Source: Clostridiales bacterium
GTDB lineage: Bacteria; Bacillota; Clostridia; Oscillospirales; Oscillospiraceae
Direction: 5' to 3'
Assembly: GCA_902362775.1 (NCBI GenBank)
Contig: CABIXV010000005.1
Span: 96,079 to 160,078, forward strand
DNA length: 64,000 bases
The notes beneath the pieces were generated by a model. It saw nothing but the letters and a program-made list of their open reading frames with translations, did not search any database and had not been told where the DNA came from. Shown piece by piece: positions 16,928-26,982 of the stretch (position 1 is the first letter of the stretch; every line of letters begins with the position of its first letter). The translations under genes were made by a program, and so were the position numbers.

Positions 16928-17530
16928 TTACTTAGAATACAGCTCGACGATGAGGTGTTCTTCCACGGGGAAGTCGATGTCGTCCCGGGCGGGCATGGCA
17001 GCGACAGTACCCTGGAGGGTATTCTTGTCACGGGTCAGCCACTTGGGCAGAGTGACCATAGGGGCATCCTCACCCAGCAGGCCCTTAAACTTGACGGAGG
17101 AGCGGCTCTTCTCCCGAACCTCGATCACGTCGCCCACCTTCACCAGGTAGGAGGGGATGTCCACCCGCTGGCCGTTGACAGTGAAGTGGCCATGGGTAGT
17201 CAGCTGGCGGGCCTCGCGGCGGGTCTTAGCAAAGCCAAGACGGTACACCACGTTGTCCAGACGGCGCTCAATGAGGGTCAGCAGGTTCTCACCGGTCTTA
17301 CCCTGCATACGAGAGGCCTTCTCATAGTACATATGGAACTGTTTTTCCATAATGCCGTAGACAAACTTGACCTTCTGCTTCTCGGTCAGCTGCAGGGCAT
17401 ACTCGGACTTCTTCTTCCGCATATTCCCGCCGGGATTGCGATTGGTAGTCTTTTTGGCATAGCCCATAGCGGCAGGGGACAGGTTCAGAGCCTTGCACCG
17501 TTTAGCGATGGGCTGCATATTTCTAGCCAT
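16928..17530 (-). CDS. rpsD: 30S ribosomal protein S4
   Basis: 200 residues. Binds the 5' domain of 16S rRNA early in assembly and is a translational repressor in many bacteria. The S4 RNA-binding domain is seen at [32 protein letters not shown]. The N-terminus has only one cysteine, so it is the zinc-free form. Located in the alpha operon between rpsK and rpoA, the low-GC Gram-positive arrangement varies here because rpsD is often elsewhere in Bacillus. Confidence 0.98.
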   Translation of the reverse strand: MARNMQPIAKRCKALNLSPAAMGYAKKTTNRNPGGNMRKKKSEYALQLTEKQKVKFVYGIMEKQFHMYYEKASRMQGKTGENLLTLIERRLDNVVYRLGFAKTRREARQLTTHGHFTVNGQRVDIPSYLVKVGDVIEVREKSRSSVKFKGLLGEDAPMVTLPKWLTRDKNTLQGTVAAMPARDDIDFPVEEHLIVELYSK

Positions 17531-17552
17531 GTGTCATAACCTCCTTCTCTGA

Positions 17553-17954
17553 TCAGACGCGGCGGCGCTTGGGCGGGCGGCAGCCGTTATGGGGAACCGG
17601 GGTCACATCCTTGATCATGGTGACCTCCAGGCCCACGGCCTGCAGCGCGCGGATAGCGGCCTCACGGCCGGCGCCGGGGCCCTTCACGAAGACCTCGACG
17701 GATTTCAGGCCGTATTCCATCGCAGCCTTTGCAGCCGTTTCGGCGGCAGTCTGAGCGGCGAAGGGGGTGGACTTACGGGATCCACGGAAACCCAGACCGC
17801 CGGAGGAGGCCCAGGACAGGGCGTTGCCCTGCGCGTCAGTGACGGTGACCATGGTATTGTTGAAGGAGGAGCGGATATGCACCTGGCCCTTCTCCACGAT
17901 CTTGCGTTCGCGGCGCTTACGCACCACTTTCTTACCCTTGGTATTAGCAGCCAT
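17553..17954 (-). CDS. rpsK: 30S ribosomal protein S11
   Basis: 133 residues. A platform protein next to the mRNA exit channel. The conserved stretch [21 protein letters not shown] and the C-terminal [18 protein letters not shown] are typical of the family. Ribosome site and ATG at 17954 follow closely on rpsM. Confidence 0.98.
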   Translation of the reverse strand: MAANTKGKKVVRKRRERKIVEKGQVHIRSSFNNTMVTVTDAQGNALSWASSGGLGFRGSRKSTPFAAQTAAETAAKAAMEYGLKSVEVFVKGPGAGREAAIRALQAVGLEVTMIKDVTPVPHNGCRPPKRRRV

Positions 17955-17968
17955 TGTATATCCCTCCC

Positions 17969-18337
17969 TTACTTCTTCTTATTGGCTACGGTACGCTTGG
18001 GACCCTTACGGGTACGGGCGTTGGTCTTGGAACGCTGGCCGCGGACAGGCAGCCCCTTGCGGTGGCGGATGCCCCGGTAGCAGCCGATTTCAGTCAGCCG
18101 CTTAATGTCCATCGCCACGTTGCGGCGCAGGTCGCCCTCGACCGTATACTCATGACCGATAACCTCGCGCAGCTTGGCCTCATCCTCCTCGGTGAGGTCC
18201 TTCACGCGGGTATCGGGGTTAATCCCGGCCTGGGCCAGGATCTTGTTGGCGCTGGTGCGCCCAATGCCGTAGATATAAGTGAGGCCGATCTCGATTCTTT
18301 TCTCTCTCGGCAGGTCAATACCGGCAATACGAGCCAT
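17969..18337 (-). CDS. rpsM: 30S ribosomal protein S13
   Basis: 122 residues. Head protein that bridges to L5 and contacts the P-site t[29 protein letters not shown] and [22 protein letters not shown] are diagnostic. A short spacer separates it from rpmJ upstream and rpsK downstream. Confidence 0.98.
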   Translation of the reverse strand: MARIAGIDLPREKRIEIGLTYIYGIGRTSANKILAQAGINPDTRVKDLTEEDEAKLREVIGHEYTVEGDLRRNVAMDIKRLTEIGCYRGIRHRKGLPVRGQRSKTNARTRKGPKRTVANKKK

Positions 18338-18355
18338 TTTTTACAGCACCTCCAA

Positions 18356-18481
<126 letters not shown>

Positions 18482-18590
18482 CTATGAATGCCTTGATGGC
18501 CCCTCGTTGTCGCGTCGTCGTCGCGGGCTGCATATCCCTCGCCTCCCCCCGTACCGGGGAAGGCTCACTCATTCCGCCGCTCCTCCTCTC

Positions 18591-18624
18591 CCGATGTGAC
18601 CCGCTGTCGCTGGGCTCACATCGG
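18591..18624 (-). repeat. Spacer hairpin element, copy A
   Basis: In the 210-nt spacer between infA and rpmJ. On the minus strand a 9-bp stem CCGATGTGA / TCACATCGG encloses GCCCAGCGACAGCGGG, followed by gagaggaggagc. Copy B in the rpsJ-rplC spacer keeps loop and 3' flank but has a different, still paired, stem. The core itself can pair (GCCC with GGG), extending the helix. Confidence 0.75.
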
Positions 18625-18694
18625 GTGGGGCGGCCTGCGGCCGCCATGTTGAAGGCAAGGCTTCAAACCGACGCGACAATTCGGTCGTTGATAG

Positions 18695-18913
18695 TTACTT
18701 AGATCTCCAGGTAATACGGCCTCGGGTGAGGTCGTAAGGCGACATCTGGACCGTCACCTTATCGCCGGGCAGGATACGGATGAAATTCATGCGCAGCTTG
18801 CCCGAAATATGTGCCAGGATGATGTGTCCGTTTCCAATATCCACATGGAAGGTGGTATTGGGCAGGGATTCGGTAACGACTCCCTCCAGCTCGATCATAT
18901 CATCTTTCGCCAA
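18695..18913 (-). CDS. infA: Translation initiation factor IF-1
   Basis: 72 residues, an OB-fold protein that occupies the 30S A site during initiation. [27 protein letters not shown] and [23 protein letters not shown] are diagnostic. The start codon is TTG at 18913, supported by aaggaggg 9 nt upstream; the first ATG would cut five conserved residues. The gene overlaps the 3' end of the KOW gene by 14 nt, and its ribosome site lies inside that gene, suggesting coupling. Confidence 0.96.
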   Translation of the reverse strand: MAKDDMIELEGVVTESLPNTTFHVDIGNGHIILAHISGKLRMNFIRILPGDKVTVQMSPYDLTRGRITWRSK

Positions 18914-19199
18914 GCGTGTTTCCCTCCTTGAAGGCGGCCAGCGCCCTTCTCAATGCTCTGTCGGACAGCGGTGTCCCGCGTTTCAGCCCTTGGATGGTCG
19001 GGTGGTCAAATGGATGCTCCATATCAGTGAGAGGGAGCACATGGCCCAGCTTTTTGACCTTGGGATTGGCGACCTTACGGCGCTTTCCATCGGCCAGCAG
19101 CAACATGGACCGCTCCTGGTCCACTCCCACCACACAGAACACTCCGCCCTTGTCCCGGCCAGCGGCGGCCTCTACGATCCAGCCCGTATAATCATACAT
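18900..19199 (-). CDS. KOW-domain RNA-binding protein (L14e/L27e-like)
   Basis: 99 residues from ATG 19199, which overlaps the map stop by 8 nt; an ATG three codons upstream sits directly on the AGAGG ribosome site. The N-terminus [21 protein letters not shown] is a KOW motif as in archaeal/eukaryotic L14e. Small proteins of this type are encoded between map and infA in many Clostridia. RNA or ribosome binding is presumed; no function is established. Confidence 0.85.
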   Translation of the reverse strand: MYDYTGWIVEAAAGRDKGGVFCVVGVDQERSMLLLADGKRRKVANPKVKKLGHVLPLTDMEHPFDHPTIQGLKRGTPLSDRALRRALAAFKEGNTLGER

Positions 19200-19968
19200 A
19201 GGCTCCATCCTCTGTGACGGTCAGGATCTCAGGGCCCTCTTCTGTGATCAGGATACTGTTCTCATAGTGGGCTGTCAGGGACCCATCCAGAGAGACGGTG
19301 GTCCATTTGTCTGACAGCACCTTCACCCGCCAGTCTCCGGCGCATACCATAGGCTCTACCGCCAGGGTCATGCCAGGCTGAAGCCGGGGACCGTGGCCGG
19401 CAGGTCCGAAGTTGCGTACCTCCGGGGGCTCATGGAGTCTGGCGCCCACGCCATGTCCCACAAAATCCCGGACGACGGAAAAGCCGTTGGCCTCTACATA
19501 CACCTGGACCGCGTGGCCGATGTCAGAGACCCGGCAACCCTGGCGGGCAAATTTCATGCCCTCCCAGAAGCTCTGCTGGGTGACCTGAATCAGGCGCTTG
19601 GCCTCGTCGCTCACCTGCCCGCATGGGTAGGTGGCGGCGCAGTCACCATGGAAGCCGCCGATAAAGGCGCCCACATCTACGCTGACGATGTCGCCCTCCT
19701 TCAGCTTTCGGGGCCCAGGGATGCCGTGGATAACCTCCTCGTTCACCGAGATACAAGCGGAGCCGGGAAAACCGCCGTATCCCAGGAAGGAGGGCTTGGC
19801 CCCATGGCTCTCGATAAAGCGGCGGACCGCTGTATCGATCTCATGGGTCGTGACTCCGGGTCTGATCATAGAGCCAGCCAGAGCCCGGGCCTGGGCGGTA
19901 AGGCGCCCAGCCCGGCGCATGGCCTCGATCTCTCGGGGAGATTTTAGTGAAATCATTTCCAAACCCAT
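19192..19968 (-). CDS. map: Type I methionine aminopeptidase
   Basis: 258 residues. Removes the N-terminal Met of nascent proteins. Metal ligands appear in SVDVGAFIGGFHGDCA (two Asp), the histidine of GHGVGARLHEPP, AVEPMV and the late ITEEGPEILT. The start at 19968 overlaps the adk stop as TGATG; an alternative ATG four codons later (MISLKSPREIEAMR) matches family starts equally well. Part of the secY-adk-map-KOW-infA run. Confidence 0.96.
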   Translation of the reverse strand: MGLEMISLKSPREIEAMRRAGRLTAQARALAGSMIRPGVTTHEIDTAVRRFIESHGAKPSFLGYGGFPGSACISVNEEVIHGIPGPRKLKEGDIVSVDVGAFIGGFHGDCAATYPCGQVSDEAKRLIQVTQQSFWEGMKFARQGCRVSDIGHAVQVYVEANGFSVVRDFVGHGVGARLHEPPEVRNFGPAGHGPRLQPGMTLAVEPMVCAGDWRVKVLSDKWTTVSLDGSLTAHYENSILITEEGPEILTVTEDGAYV

Positions 19969-20600
19969 CAGATACTCAGGGCCTCCATGATCGCTTTGGT
20001 GGTATCCTCAATGGTACACTGATTATCTACGGGGGTCAGGATACCCTTCTCCTCATAGTAGCCCTTCAGGGGCTCGGTCTCAGCGTGGTAGACCTCCAGC
20101 CGGTGGCGCACAGTCTCCGGCTTGTCGTCCTCCCGCTGTACCAGGGGTCCGCCACAGGTGTCGCACACACCTTCCACTTTAGAGGGCTTGGCCTTCACAT
20201 GGTAGGGCGCGCCGCAGTTCTGGCAGACCCGGCGGCCGGTCATGCGCTCTTCGATCTCCCCATCGGAGATCTCGATGGACACCACATGGTCAAAGGTCAC
20301 ACCTGCCTGGGCCAAAGCCTGGGCCTGGCCAATGGTGCGGGGCACTCCGTCCAGGATAAAGCCCCCGGAGCAGTCAGGCTGCTCCAACCGCTGGGCAACG
20401 ATGCCGATGATAACGGAATCGGGGACCAGCTTGCCCGCATCCATATAAGACTTGGCCTCTAAGCCGATGGATGTGCCTTCCTTGATGGCGGCACGCAGAA
20501 TATTGCCGGTGGAGATGGTCGGGATTCCCAGCTTGGCGCTGAGGATCTCAGCCTGAGTTCCTTTGCCGGCGCCCGGAGCGCCCAGCAGGATCAGCTTCAT
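19968..20600 (-). CDS. adk: Adenylate kinase
   Basis: 210 residues from ATG 20600 ([18 protein letters not shown]). Interconverts ATP+AMP and 2 ADP in the cytoplasm. P-loop GAPGAGKGT at residues 7-15. The lid carries a C-x2-C...C-x2-C zinc site (CQNCG and CDTCGG), as in Gram-positive enzymes. A second ATG at 20606 is also possible. The next gene upstream is secY, whose stop is 23 nt before this start. Confidence 0.97.
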   Translation of the reverse strand: MKLILLGAPGAGKGTQAEILSAKLGIPTISTGNILRAAIKEGTSIGLEAKSYMDAGKLVPDSVIIGIVAQRLEQPDCSGGFILDGVPRTIGQAQALAQAGVTFDHVVSIEISDGEIEERMTGRRVCQNCGAPYHVKAKPSKVEGVCDTCGGPLVQREDDKPETVRHRLEVYHAETEPLKGYYEEKGILTPVDNQCTIEDTTKAIMEALSI

Positions 20601-20622
20601 TCCCATATCTCCAACCTCCCGC

Positions 20623-22005
20623 TTATTCAAGGAAACCCTTGTAATGCCGCATCAGCATCTGGGCTTCCAGCTGCTTGACGGTCTCCAGGGCCACGCCCAC
20701 CACGATGATGACTGAGGTGCCGCCGATCGCCAGAGAACTATAGCCCACGATATTTCCAGTGATAATGGGGGCGATGGCAATGACAGACAGATACAGAGCG
20801 CCAAACATAGTGATCTTGGACAACACCCGGGTGATGAAGTCGGCAGTTGGCTTACCGGGCCGGATGCCGGGGATGAAGCCTCCGTTCTTCTTCAGGTTAT
20901 TGGACACCTCAATGGGGTTGAAGGTCATGCTGGCGTAGAAGTAGCTGAAGCCAACGATCAGGAAGAAATACAGCACGGAGTAGAAGGGTTTGCTGGTGTC
21001 AAACAGCCGCATCATGGCTCCGCCAAAGCCAGTGCTCTCCACGGTAGCCCCGGTAAAGGCGCCGATGGTGGCGGGCAGGGAGGCGATGGACTGGGCAAAG
21101 ATGATAGGCATGACGCCGGACATATTCACCTTCATGGGGATATGGGTGGACTGGCCGCCATACATCTTCCGGCCAACTACCCGCTTGGCATACTGGACAG
21201 GCAGGCGGCGCTCGGCGTTGGAGATAAACACGATAAACACCACCAGAGCCAGCAGGCCGATAACAATGACCGGGATCATCCAAGGAGCCAGGGCCAGTTT
21301 CAGCTGGGCCTCAGCCTGCTGAGTGGTCATGCCGGCCGCGGTCAGCGTATCCATGGTCATAGTGCCGTCCTGGACGCTGTTCCAGATGGTTACACCCTTT
21401 ATGCTGTCAGTCACCATGGTGGGGAAGCGGGACACGATGCCGGCGAACAGGATGATGGAGATACCATTTCCAATGCCGAACTCAGTGATCTGCTCACCCA
21501 GCCACATCAGGAAGGCGGAGCCGGCGGTAAAGGAGAGGACGATGACCGCTCCAACCCAGAAAGCGTTCAGGCTGCCGCCCTGGACCAGACCATAGCTGTT
21601 GATCAGGGAGTAATAACCAAAACCTTGCAACAGGGCGATGGCCACGGTGGTATAACGGGTGATAGAGGCGATCTTCTTCCGGCCCTCCTCGCCGCCCTCC
21701 TTAGCCAACCGCTCCAAAGCGGGAATGGCCACCGTCAGCAGCTGGATGATAATGGAGCTGTTGATATAGGGCTGGATGGACAGGGCAAAGACCGTCGCCA
21801 TAGAGAAGGCGGAGCCGCTCATGGCGTTCATCAGGCCCAGAATCGTACCGCTCTGAGCCTCCAGATAGAATCCCAGCTGCTCGGAATTGATATAGGGAAC
21901 AGGGATAGCCGAACCCAGACGGAAGATAAGCAGGGCAAAGATGGTGAACAGGATCTTCTTCCGCAGCTCAGGGACGGACCATGCGTTACGGATCGTCTGG
22001 ATCAT
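20623..22005 (-). CDS. secY: Protein translocase subunit SecY
   Basis: 460 residues with about ten membrane helices, the channel subunit of the Sec translocon. [12 protein letters not shown], the plug region near residue 60, and [18 protein letters not shown] are SecY signatures. The start lies 1 nt after the rplO stop, so the two are tightly coupled. SecG of the same complex is encoded at 42671. The SLH proteins here would be exported through it. Confidence 0.98.
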   Translation of the reverse strand: MIQTIRNAWSVPELRKKILFTIFALLIFRLGSAIPVPYINSEQLGFYLEAQSGTILGLMNAMSGSAFSMATVFALSIQPYINSSIIIQLLTVAIPALERLAKEGGEEGRKKIASITRYTTVAIALLQGFGYYSLINSYGLVQGGSLNAFWVGAVIVLSFTAGSAFLMWLGEQITEFGIGNGISIILFAGIVSRFPTMVTDSIKGVTIWNSVQDGTMTMDTLTAAGMTTQQAEAQLKLALAPWMIPVIVIGLLALVVFIVFISNAERRLPVQYAKRVVGRKMYGGQSTHIPMKVNMSGVMPIIFAQSIASLPATIGAFTGATVESTGFGGAMMRLFDTSKPFYSVLYFFLIVGFSYFYASMTFNPIEVSNNLKKNGGFIPGIRPGKPTADFITRVLSKITMFGALYLSVIAIAPIITGNIVGYSSLAIGGTSVIIVVGVALETVKQLEAQMLMRHYKGFLE

Positions 22006-22006
22006 G

Positions 22007-22447
22007 TCAGATCACCTCCGCCTTACCACCCGCAGCTTCGATCTTTTCCTTAGCGGAGGCGGAGAAGGCGGAAGCCTGGACGGTCAGCTTCTTAGAAATC
22101 TGGCCGTTGCCCAGGATCTTGACGCCGTACTCGCACTTGGAGAGGATACCCTTCTCCAGCAGAGCCTTGGCATCGACCACAGCTCCGTCCTCAAACTTAT
22201 CGAGGGCAGAGACATTGATGGCCTCCAGGGGTTTAGCAAAAATGTTGTTAAAACCGCGCTTGGGGATACGGCGGCTCAGAGGCATCTGGCCACCCTCAAA
22301 TCCCACGCGGACGCCGCCGCCGGAGCGGGCCCACTGGCCCTTCTGGCCGCGGCCGCCGGTCTTACCATTGCCGGAGCCAGCGCCCCGACCCTTGCGGTAT
22401 GCCTTGGTGTTGGAGCCGGCGGCGGGGGAAAGTTCATGCAGATTCAT
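22007..22447 (-). CDS. rplO: 50S ribosomal protein L15
   Basis: 146 residues. [22 protein letters not shown] and the Gly/Arg-rich stretch [21 protein letters not shown] wrap 23S rRNA deep in the subunit. Usual position between rpmD and secY. Confidence 0.98.
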   Translation of the reverse strand: MNLHELSPAAGSNTKAYRKGRGAGSGNGKTGGRGQKGQWARSGGGVRVGFEGGQMPLSRRIPKRGFNNIFAKPLEAINVSALDKFEDGAVVDAKALLEKGILSKCEYGVKILGNGQISKKLTVQASAFSASAKEKIEAAGGKAEVI

Positions 22448-22462
22448 GTGTCGCGCCTCCTT

Positions 22463-22645
22463 TTAGTTTTCCTCGGTGACCTGGAGCAGGTACCCGATGT
22501 GGGCGATCTTGCCGCGGGTAGCCGCGTTGTCGGGCTGCACGGTGGTATCGCCGATCTTACGGAGGCCCAGGGCCTCGGCGGTCGCCTGATGCTTGGCGAT
22601 ACGGCCGTTCAGGCTCTTGACCAGCTTGATGTTCAGATTAGCCAT
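22463..22645 (-). CDS. rpmD: 50S ribosomal protein L30
   Basis: 60 residues from ATG 22645: MANLNIKLVKSLNGRIAKHQ, then the LGLRKIGDTTVQPD block. Normal bacterial size. The longer frame upstream has no family similarity. Lies between rpsE and rplO. Confidence 0.97.
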   Translation of the reverse strand: MANLNIKLVKSLNGRIAKHQATAEALGLRKIGDTTVQPDNAATRGKIAHIGYLLQVTEEN

Positions 22646-22659
22646 GGTGAACGCCCTCC

Positions 22660-23160
22660 TTAACCCACGATCTCTTCCACGCTCTTGCCGCGGATACGGG
22701 CCACTTCCTCGGGGCTCTTCAGGGACTTGAGGCCCTCGAAGGTCGCGGAGACCACGTTCTGCGGGTTGTTGGAGCGCAGGCACTTGGTACGGATATCCTT
22801 AATTCCGACAGCCTCCATAACGGCACGGACCGGGCCGCCGGCAATAACGCCGGTACCGGGGGCAGCGGGCTTCATCAGCACGCGGCCGGCGCCGAACTCA
22901 CCAATCACCTCGTGGGGGATAGTAGTGCCGGACAGGGACACGTTGACCATGTGCTTCTTGGCATCCTCGATGCCCTTGCGGATGGCCTCAGGGACCTCGG
23001 CGGCCTTACCGGTGCCGAAGCCTACGCGGCCCTTCTCATCGCCCACCACCATCAGGGCGGCGAACTTCATGACACGACCGCCCTTGACGGTCTTGGACAC
23101 GCGGTTCAGGGAAACGAGCTTCTCCACGAACTCGCTGGGTTCTCTCTCAAATCTAGCCAT
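22660..23160 (-). CDS. rpsE: 30S ribosomal protein S5
   Basis: 166 residues. Contributes to decoding fidelity and mRNA helicase activity at the entry channel. The KH-like N-terminal part [28 protein letters not shown] and the loop [24 protein letters not shown] are diagnostic. Confidence 0.98.
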   Translation of the reverse strand: MARFEREPSEFVEKLVSLNRVSKTVKGGRVMKFAALMVVGDEKGRVGFGTGKAAEVPEAIRKGIEDAKKHMVNVSLSGTTIPHEVIGEFGAGRVLMKPAAPGTGVIAGGPVRAVMEAVGIKDIRTKCLRSNNPQNVVSATFEGLKSLKSPEEVARIRGKSVEEIVG

Positions 23161-23178
23161 TTATCGTTTCCTCCTCCC

Positions 23179-23538
23179 TTAGAACTGCAAGCCGCCCTCA
23201 CGGGCGCCCTCGGCCAGAGCCTTCACGCGGCCGTGATAGACATAGCCGCCGCGGTCAAAGACCACGTTCTCGATGCCCTTGGCCTTGGCACGTTCAGCCA
23301 CAGTGACGCCCACCTGCTTGGCGGCGTCGGTCTTGGTGCCCTCGCAGGCAAAGTCCTTCTCCAGGGAAGACGCAGAAACCAGGGTCTTTCCGCTCACATC
23401 GTCAATAATCTGGGCGTAGATATTGGTTTCGCTGCGAAATACGTTCAGCCGGGGACGCTCGGGCGTGCCGGAGATTTTAGCACGCACGCGCTTGTGGCGC
23501 TTGATACGCTGAGAACGAGTATCGGGTCTGTTGATCAT
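23179..23538 (-). CDS. rplR: 50S ribosomal protein L18
   Basis: 119 residues. Binds 5S rRNA in the central protuberance with L5. [26 protein letters not shown] and [26 protein letters not shown] are typical. Follows rplF. Confidence 0.98.
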   Translation of the reverse strand: MINRPDTRSQRIKRHKRVRAKISGTPERPRLNVFRSETNIYAQIIDDVSGKTLVSASSLEKDFACEGTKTDAAKQVGVTVAERAKAKGIENVVFDRGGYVYHGRVKALAEGAREGGLQF

Positions 23539-23555
23539 AGTGGCACACCTCCTTC

Positions 23556-24101
23556 TTACTTCTTGGCGCCGGTCTTACCAGCCTTGCGGCGGATGACCTC
23601 GTCTGTATACTTGATGCCCTTGCCCTTGTAAGGCTCAGGGGGACGCTTCTCTCTCACTTCGGCGGCAAACTGGCCCACCTGCTGCTTGTCGCAGCCGTGG
23701 ATAATGATCTTGTTGGGGCCGGGGACCTCGATCTCAATGCCGGGGATCTCCTCCACGACCACCTGGTGGGAGTAGCCCAGGTTCATGACCAGCTTGTTGC
23801 CCTCCTTGGCCACACGATAGCCGACGCCATTGACGTCCAGCTCCTTCTTGTAGCCCTCGGTGACGCCCACCACCATGTTGTGGATGAGGGTGCGGGTCAG
23901 GCCGTGCAGGGCACGGTTTTCCTTGGCGTCATTGGGACGGGTGACGTGCAGTGCGCCCTCTTCCATGGCGATAGCCATGTTGGGGTTAAACTGCTGGGTC
24001 AGGGTGCCCTTGGGACCCTTGACAGTGACAACGTTGTTGTCCTCTACCTTGATCTCCACTCCGGCGGGAATGGCGATAGGAGCTCTACCAATTCTAGACA
24101 T
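23556..24101 (-). CDS. rplF: 50S ribosomal protein L6
   Basis: 181 residues, two related alpha/beta domains. [17 protein letters not shown] at the N-terminus, and the C-terminal signature [22 protein letters not shown]. Located near the sarcin-ricin loop and factor-binding site. Confidence 0.98.
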   Translation of the reverse strand: MSRIGRAPIAIPAGVEIKVEDNNVVTVKGPKGTLTQQFNPNMAIAMEEGALHVTRPNDAKENRALHGLTRTLIHNMVVGVTEGYKKELDVNGVGYRVAKEGNKLVMNLGYSHQVVVEEIPGIEIEVPGPNKIIIHGCDKQQVGQFAAEVREKRPPEPYKGKGIKYTDEVIRRKAGKTGAKK

Positions 24102-24115
24102 TCCTATGACCCTCC

Positions 24116-24514
24116 TTACCAGACAAATGCCAGGACTTCGCCGCCGACATGGGCCGCACGAGCGGCCTTATCGGTCATGACGCCCTTGGACGTGGATACG
24201 ATGGCGATGCCCAGGCCGTGCAGAACACGGGGCAGCTCATCGGCGCCGGCATAGACGCGCAGACCGGGCTTGGACACCCGGCGCAGACCGGAGATGACCT
24301 TTTCCTTGCCGGCATTGTACTTCAGAGTGACGCGGATTACGCCCTGAGTGCCGTCGTCGATCAGCTGGAAGTTCTTGATATAGCCCTCATCCAGCAGGAT
24401 CTGCGCGATGGCCTTCTTCATGTTGGACGCGGGGACGTCCACGGTGTCATGCTTGGCGTTGTTCGCGTTGCGGATGCGGGTCAGCATATCCGCAATGGGA
24501 TCGGTGATGTGCAT
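24116..24514 (-). CDS. rpsH: 30S ribosomal protein S8
   Basis: 132 residues. Primary 16S rRNA binder; in E. coli it also represses the spc operon. [21 protein letters not shown] and the C-terminal [26 protein letters not shown] are diagnostic. Its SD aggaggt is preceded not by rpsN, as usual, but by a ~700-nt spacer containing a promoter and structured RNA, so rpsH and the genes after it probably have an independent input. Confidence 0.98.
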   Translation of the reverse strand: MHITDPIADMLTRIRNANNAKHDTVDVPASNMKKAIAQILLDEGYIKNFQLIDDGTQGVIRVTLKYNAGKEKVISGLRRVSKPGLRVYAGADELPRVLHGLGIAIVSTSKGVMTDKAARAAHVGGEVLAFVW

Positions 24515-24529
24515 GAAGTTTACCTCCTA

Positions 24530-24952
24530 TATTAAGTTTACCTTGTCGTGCATTGTTACCCTGGGAGCACACAGCTTTCCTCCATATCAGAACACAATCG
24601 TCTGAGCGGACCCTTCCGATTTGTGTCCCTCTCTTTGGTCTCACCGCGCTTTCCAAAGCGACGCAGCACTTCCCGGTACAGACGGCAAGGTATCGAGAAT
24701 TAGGTGGTTCCCGACCTGTTGACCGTCTTTGCGCCTGGTTGGGGCAGGCGCAGTTATCAATACCACCTGAGGTGGGATCGACCTGGATACCCTGTCCCAC
24801 TTCCGGACGGAGCGCTTTCGGCGCCGGTCTCCGGTCTTTGATAGGGGACAGGACAAATCCCCGCAGCCGCCAATCTTTTTCTGACTGGCGGTTCCGGGTG
24901 CGCACTCCCGACTACGTTGGGAGTTTATTGTGTCATTTCCAAGGGGCGACAA
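24530..24952 (-). ncRNA. Candidate structured RNA or long leader between rpsN and rpsH
   Basis: Transcribed from the promoter at 24959-24987. Stems seen by eye on the minus strand, in order: ACTCCC/GGGAGT; CCGCCA/TGGCGG with flanking pairs; a long closing stem CCTGTCCC/GGGACAGG around an inner CCGGA/TCCGG and GCGC hairpin; CCACCT/AGGTGG; TGCGCCTG/CAGGCGCA; AGACGG/CCGTCT enclosing further pairs; CGCTTT/AAAGCG; and ACACAA-TCG/CGA-TTGTGT. AGGTGGT can also pair with ACCACCT further on, which would be a pseudoknot. There is no protein-like frame and no terminator before rpsH. It is not recognisable to me as RNase P, tmRNA, SRP, T-box or a known r-protein leader. Ends are approximate. Confidence 0.55.
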
Positions 24953-24958
24953 CAATTC

Positions 24959-24987
24959 ATTATACTCCATACAGCCTGATATAGCAA
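24959..24987 (-). promoter_or_regulatory. Strong promoter inside the spc operon
   Basis: Minus-strand TTGCTA (24982-24987) and perfect TATAAT (24959-24964) with a 17-nt spacer. The start would fall near 24952, at the beginning of the structured RNA. Confidence 0.75.
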
Positions 24988-25219
24988 GGTTTTTTTGCCT
25001 CGCACACACGGGCAGGTGGAGAGATTTACGCCGGAACGGGGAAATTTCCCACGTTCCGGACTGTAAAAACCGCAGATTTTGTCGCGCTTCTCCTAAGAGG
25101 GAGGGCGGAGCGCCTTGAAAAAAGGCGCCTTCTTCCTGGCAACGATTTTGTTCGGTGATGGGGGCCGCCGCCGCACTTATTGTACGGCAGGCCGCCCCAA
25201 CCAAAGCATAACAGAAAGA
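24988..25219 (-). other. Remainder of the rpsN-rpsH spacer
   Basis: Holds a near-perfect long palindrome at 25031-25059 (CCGGAACG, a GGGAAATTTCCC centre, CGTTCCGG) and a GCGCCTT/AAGGCGC hairpin near 25110-25130. Neither is followed by a convincing U-tract in either direction. No ORF with protein-like composition. These elements may process or partly end the rpsJ-rpsN transcript. Confidence 0.45.
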
Positions 25220-25405
25220 TTACCAGGATGCCTTCTTCACGCCGGGGATTTCGCCCTTATAGGCCAGCTCACGGAAGCAGATACGGCAGATGCCGTAGTC
25301 CCGGAGATAGGCGTGGGGACGACCGCACAGCTTGCAGCGGTTGTACTGCCGACTAGAGAACTTGGGCGCACGCTGCTGCTTCAGGATCATAGATTTCTTA
25401 GCCAT
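25220..25405 (-). CDS. rpsN: 30S ribosomal protein S14, zinc type
   Basis: 61 residues. The short type Z form with [21 protein letters not shown], providing four zinc cysteines, as in Firmicutes. [24 protein letters not shown] is typical. Start 16 nt downstream of rplE. Confidence 0.98.
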   Translation of the reverse strand: MAKKSMILKQQRAPKFSSRQYNRCKLCGRPHAYLRDYGICRICFRELAYKGEIPGVKKASW

Positions 25406-25420
25406 AACTCTTCCTCCTCC

Positions 25421-25972
25421 TTAGCGGCCGGCAAAGGGAGCGCCCACCAGCTTCAGCAGCTCACGGGCCTCCTCATCGGTCTTAGCGGTGGTACACACCA
25501 CGATGTCCATGCCGCGGATCTTGTCGATCTTGTCGTACTCGATCTCGGGGAAGATCAGCTGCTCCTTCACGCCCAGGGCGTAGTTGCCGCGGCCGTCGAA
25601 GGCGTCGGCGGAGATGCCGCGGAAGTCACGAACACGGGGCAGGGCCACATTGAACAGGCGGTCCAGGAACTCCCACATCTTGTTGCCCCGCAGGGTAACT
25701 TTCGCTCCAATGGGCATACCTTCACGGAGCTTGAAGTTGGCCACAGACTTCTTGGCCTTGGTGATAACGGCCTTCTGGCCGGTGATGGTGGTCAGGTCAT
25801 TGACCACGGCATCCAGCACCTTGGCGTTCTCACGGGCCTCGCTGCAGCCAACGTTGACCACGATCTTCTCCAGGCGGGGGATCTGCATCACGGACTTATA
25901 GCCGAACTTCTGCATCAGAGCAGGAGCGACCTCGTCCTGGTACAGCTTCTTCAGGTTAGGGGTATTAGCCAT
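25421..25972 (-). CDS. rplE: 50S ribosomal protein L5
   Basis: 183 residues from ATG 25972 ([20 protein letters not shown]). Binds 5S rRNA and contacts the P-site t[21 protein letters not shown] and [16 protein letters not shown] are diagnostic. The longer upstream frame overlaps rplX and is not used. Confidence 0.98.
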   Translation of the reverse strand: MANTPNLKKLYQDEVAPALMQKFGYKSVMQIPRLEKIVVNVGCSEARENAKVLDAVVNDLTTITGQKAVITKAKKSVANFKLREGMPIGAKVTLRGNKMWEFLDRLFNVALPRVRDFRGISADAFDGRGNYALGVKEQLIFPEIEYDKIDKIRGMDIVVCTTAKTDEEARELLKLVGAPFAGR

Positions 25973-25992
25973 TTCGAATCGTTCCTCCTCTC

Positions 25993-26316
25993 TTAAATCT
26001 CGGCGCCGCACTTCTTGCAGACGCGGACCTTCTTGCCGTCAGCCAGCAGCTTGTGGGCCGGACGGGTGGGCTTGTTGCACTTGGGGCAGACACGCTGCAC
26101 CTTGCAGGCGTAGAGGGGGGCCTCTTTCTGCAGGATACCTCCCTGATCGCCCTGCTTGCGGGGCTTGGTGTGGCGAGAGACCATGTTGATCTTCTCAACA
26201 ATGACCTTGCCGTCCTTGGGCATGACCTCCAGGACCTTGCCCTGCTTGCCCTTGTCCTTGCCGGACAGGACGACAACCAGGTCGTCCTTCTTGATGCTCA
26301 TCTTATTCATCTTCAT
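25993..26316 (-). CDS. rplX: 50S ribosomal protein L24 with C-terminal zinc ribbon
   Basis: 107 residues. KOW motif at the N-terminus ([18 protein letters not shown]); initiates large-subunit assembly. The C-terminal part has CPKC and CKKC pairs that can bind zinc, as in a subset of bacterial L24. Three in-frame ATGs (26316, 26310, 26301) follow gggaggg closely; 26310 has the best spacing, 26316 gives the longest product. Confidence 0.96.
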   Translation of the reverse strand: MKMNKMSIKKDDLVVVLSGKDKGKQGKVLEVMPKDGKVIVEKINMVSRHTKPRKQGDQGGILQKEAPLYACKVQRVCPKCNKPTRPAHKLLADGKKVRVCKKCGAEI

Positions 26317-26325
26317 TGCCCTCCC

Positions 26326-26694
26326 TTACAGCACTTCGGGAGCCAGGGACAAGATCTTCATATAGTCCTTGTCGCGCAGCTCACGGGCCACTGGGCCAAA
26401 GATACGGGTGCCGCGGGGATTCTTATCGTCCTTGATGAGGACGGCGGCGTTGTCGTCGAAACGGACATAGGAGCCGTCGGCGCGGCGGACGCCCTTGGCG
26501 GAACGGACGATGACGGCCTTGACCACTTCGCCCTTCTTAACAGTGCCGCCGGGAGCGGCCTTGCGGACGGAGGCGACCACCACATCACCGATGTTGCCGA
26601 ACTTGCGCTTGGAGCCGCCCAGCACCCGGATGGTCTTGATCTCCTTGGCGCCGGTATTATCGGCCACCTTCAGATAGCTTTCTTCCTGAATCAT
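26326..26694 (-). CDS. rplN: 50S ribosomal protein L14
   Basis: 122 residues. [22 protein letters not shown] and the C-terminal [27 protein letters not shown] are diagnostic. Lies at the subunit interface with L19. Usual place between rpsQ and rplX. Confidence 0.98.
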   Translation of the reverse strand: MIQEESYLKVADNTGAKEIKTIRVLGGSKRKFGNIGDVVVASVRKAAPGGTVKKGEVVKAVIVRSAKGVRRADGSYVRFDDNAAVLIKDDKNPRGTRIFGPVARELRDKDYMKILSLAPEVL

Positions 26695-26706
26695 ACCGAC
26701 ACCTCC

Positions 26707-26967
26707 TTACTTCGCTTTCTCGATGATCTCAACCACGCGCCAGCGCTTGTCCTTGGACAAGGGGCGGGTCTCCATGACCTTGACGCGGTCACCCACGCCA
26801 CACTGGTTGTTCTCATCATGGGCCTTCAGCTTATAGGTTCTCTTCACGATCTTCTTATACAGAGGATGGGCCACGCGGTCGGCGATGGCGACCACAACGG
26901 TCTTATCCATCTTGTCCGAAACCACCAGGCCGACTCTGGTCTTACGAGAAGAAGTTCTGTTTTCCAT
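26707..26967 (-). CDS. rpsQ: 30S ribosomal protein S17
   Basis: 86 residues, OB fold. [21 protein letters not shown] and [23 protein letters not shown] are typical. Binds the 5' domain of 16S rRNA. Confidence 0.98.
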   Translation of the reverse strand: MENRTSSRKTRVGLVVSDKMDKTVVVAIADRVAHPLYKKIVKRTYKLKAHDENNQCGVGDRVKVMETRPLSKDKRWRVVEIIEKAK

Positions 26968-26982
26968 CTTCTATTCCTCCTC

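Noticed and set aside
24530..24952. Assignment of the structured spacer RNA to RNase P, tmRNA, SRP RNA or a T-box
   Set aside because: The hallmark conserved sequences of these RNAs (for example GAGGAAAGUCC of RNase P or the T-box AGGGUGGNACC) are absent.
24447..24984. ORFs on both strands across the rpsN-rpsH spacer
   Set aside because: Sequences rich in Arg, Pro and Cys without domain features, as expected for translation of structured RNA; ribosome sites absent.
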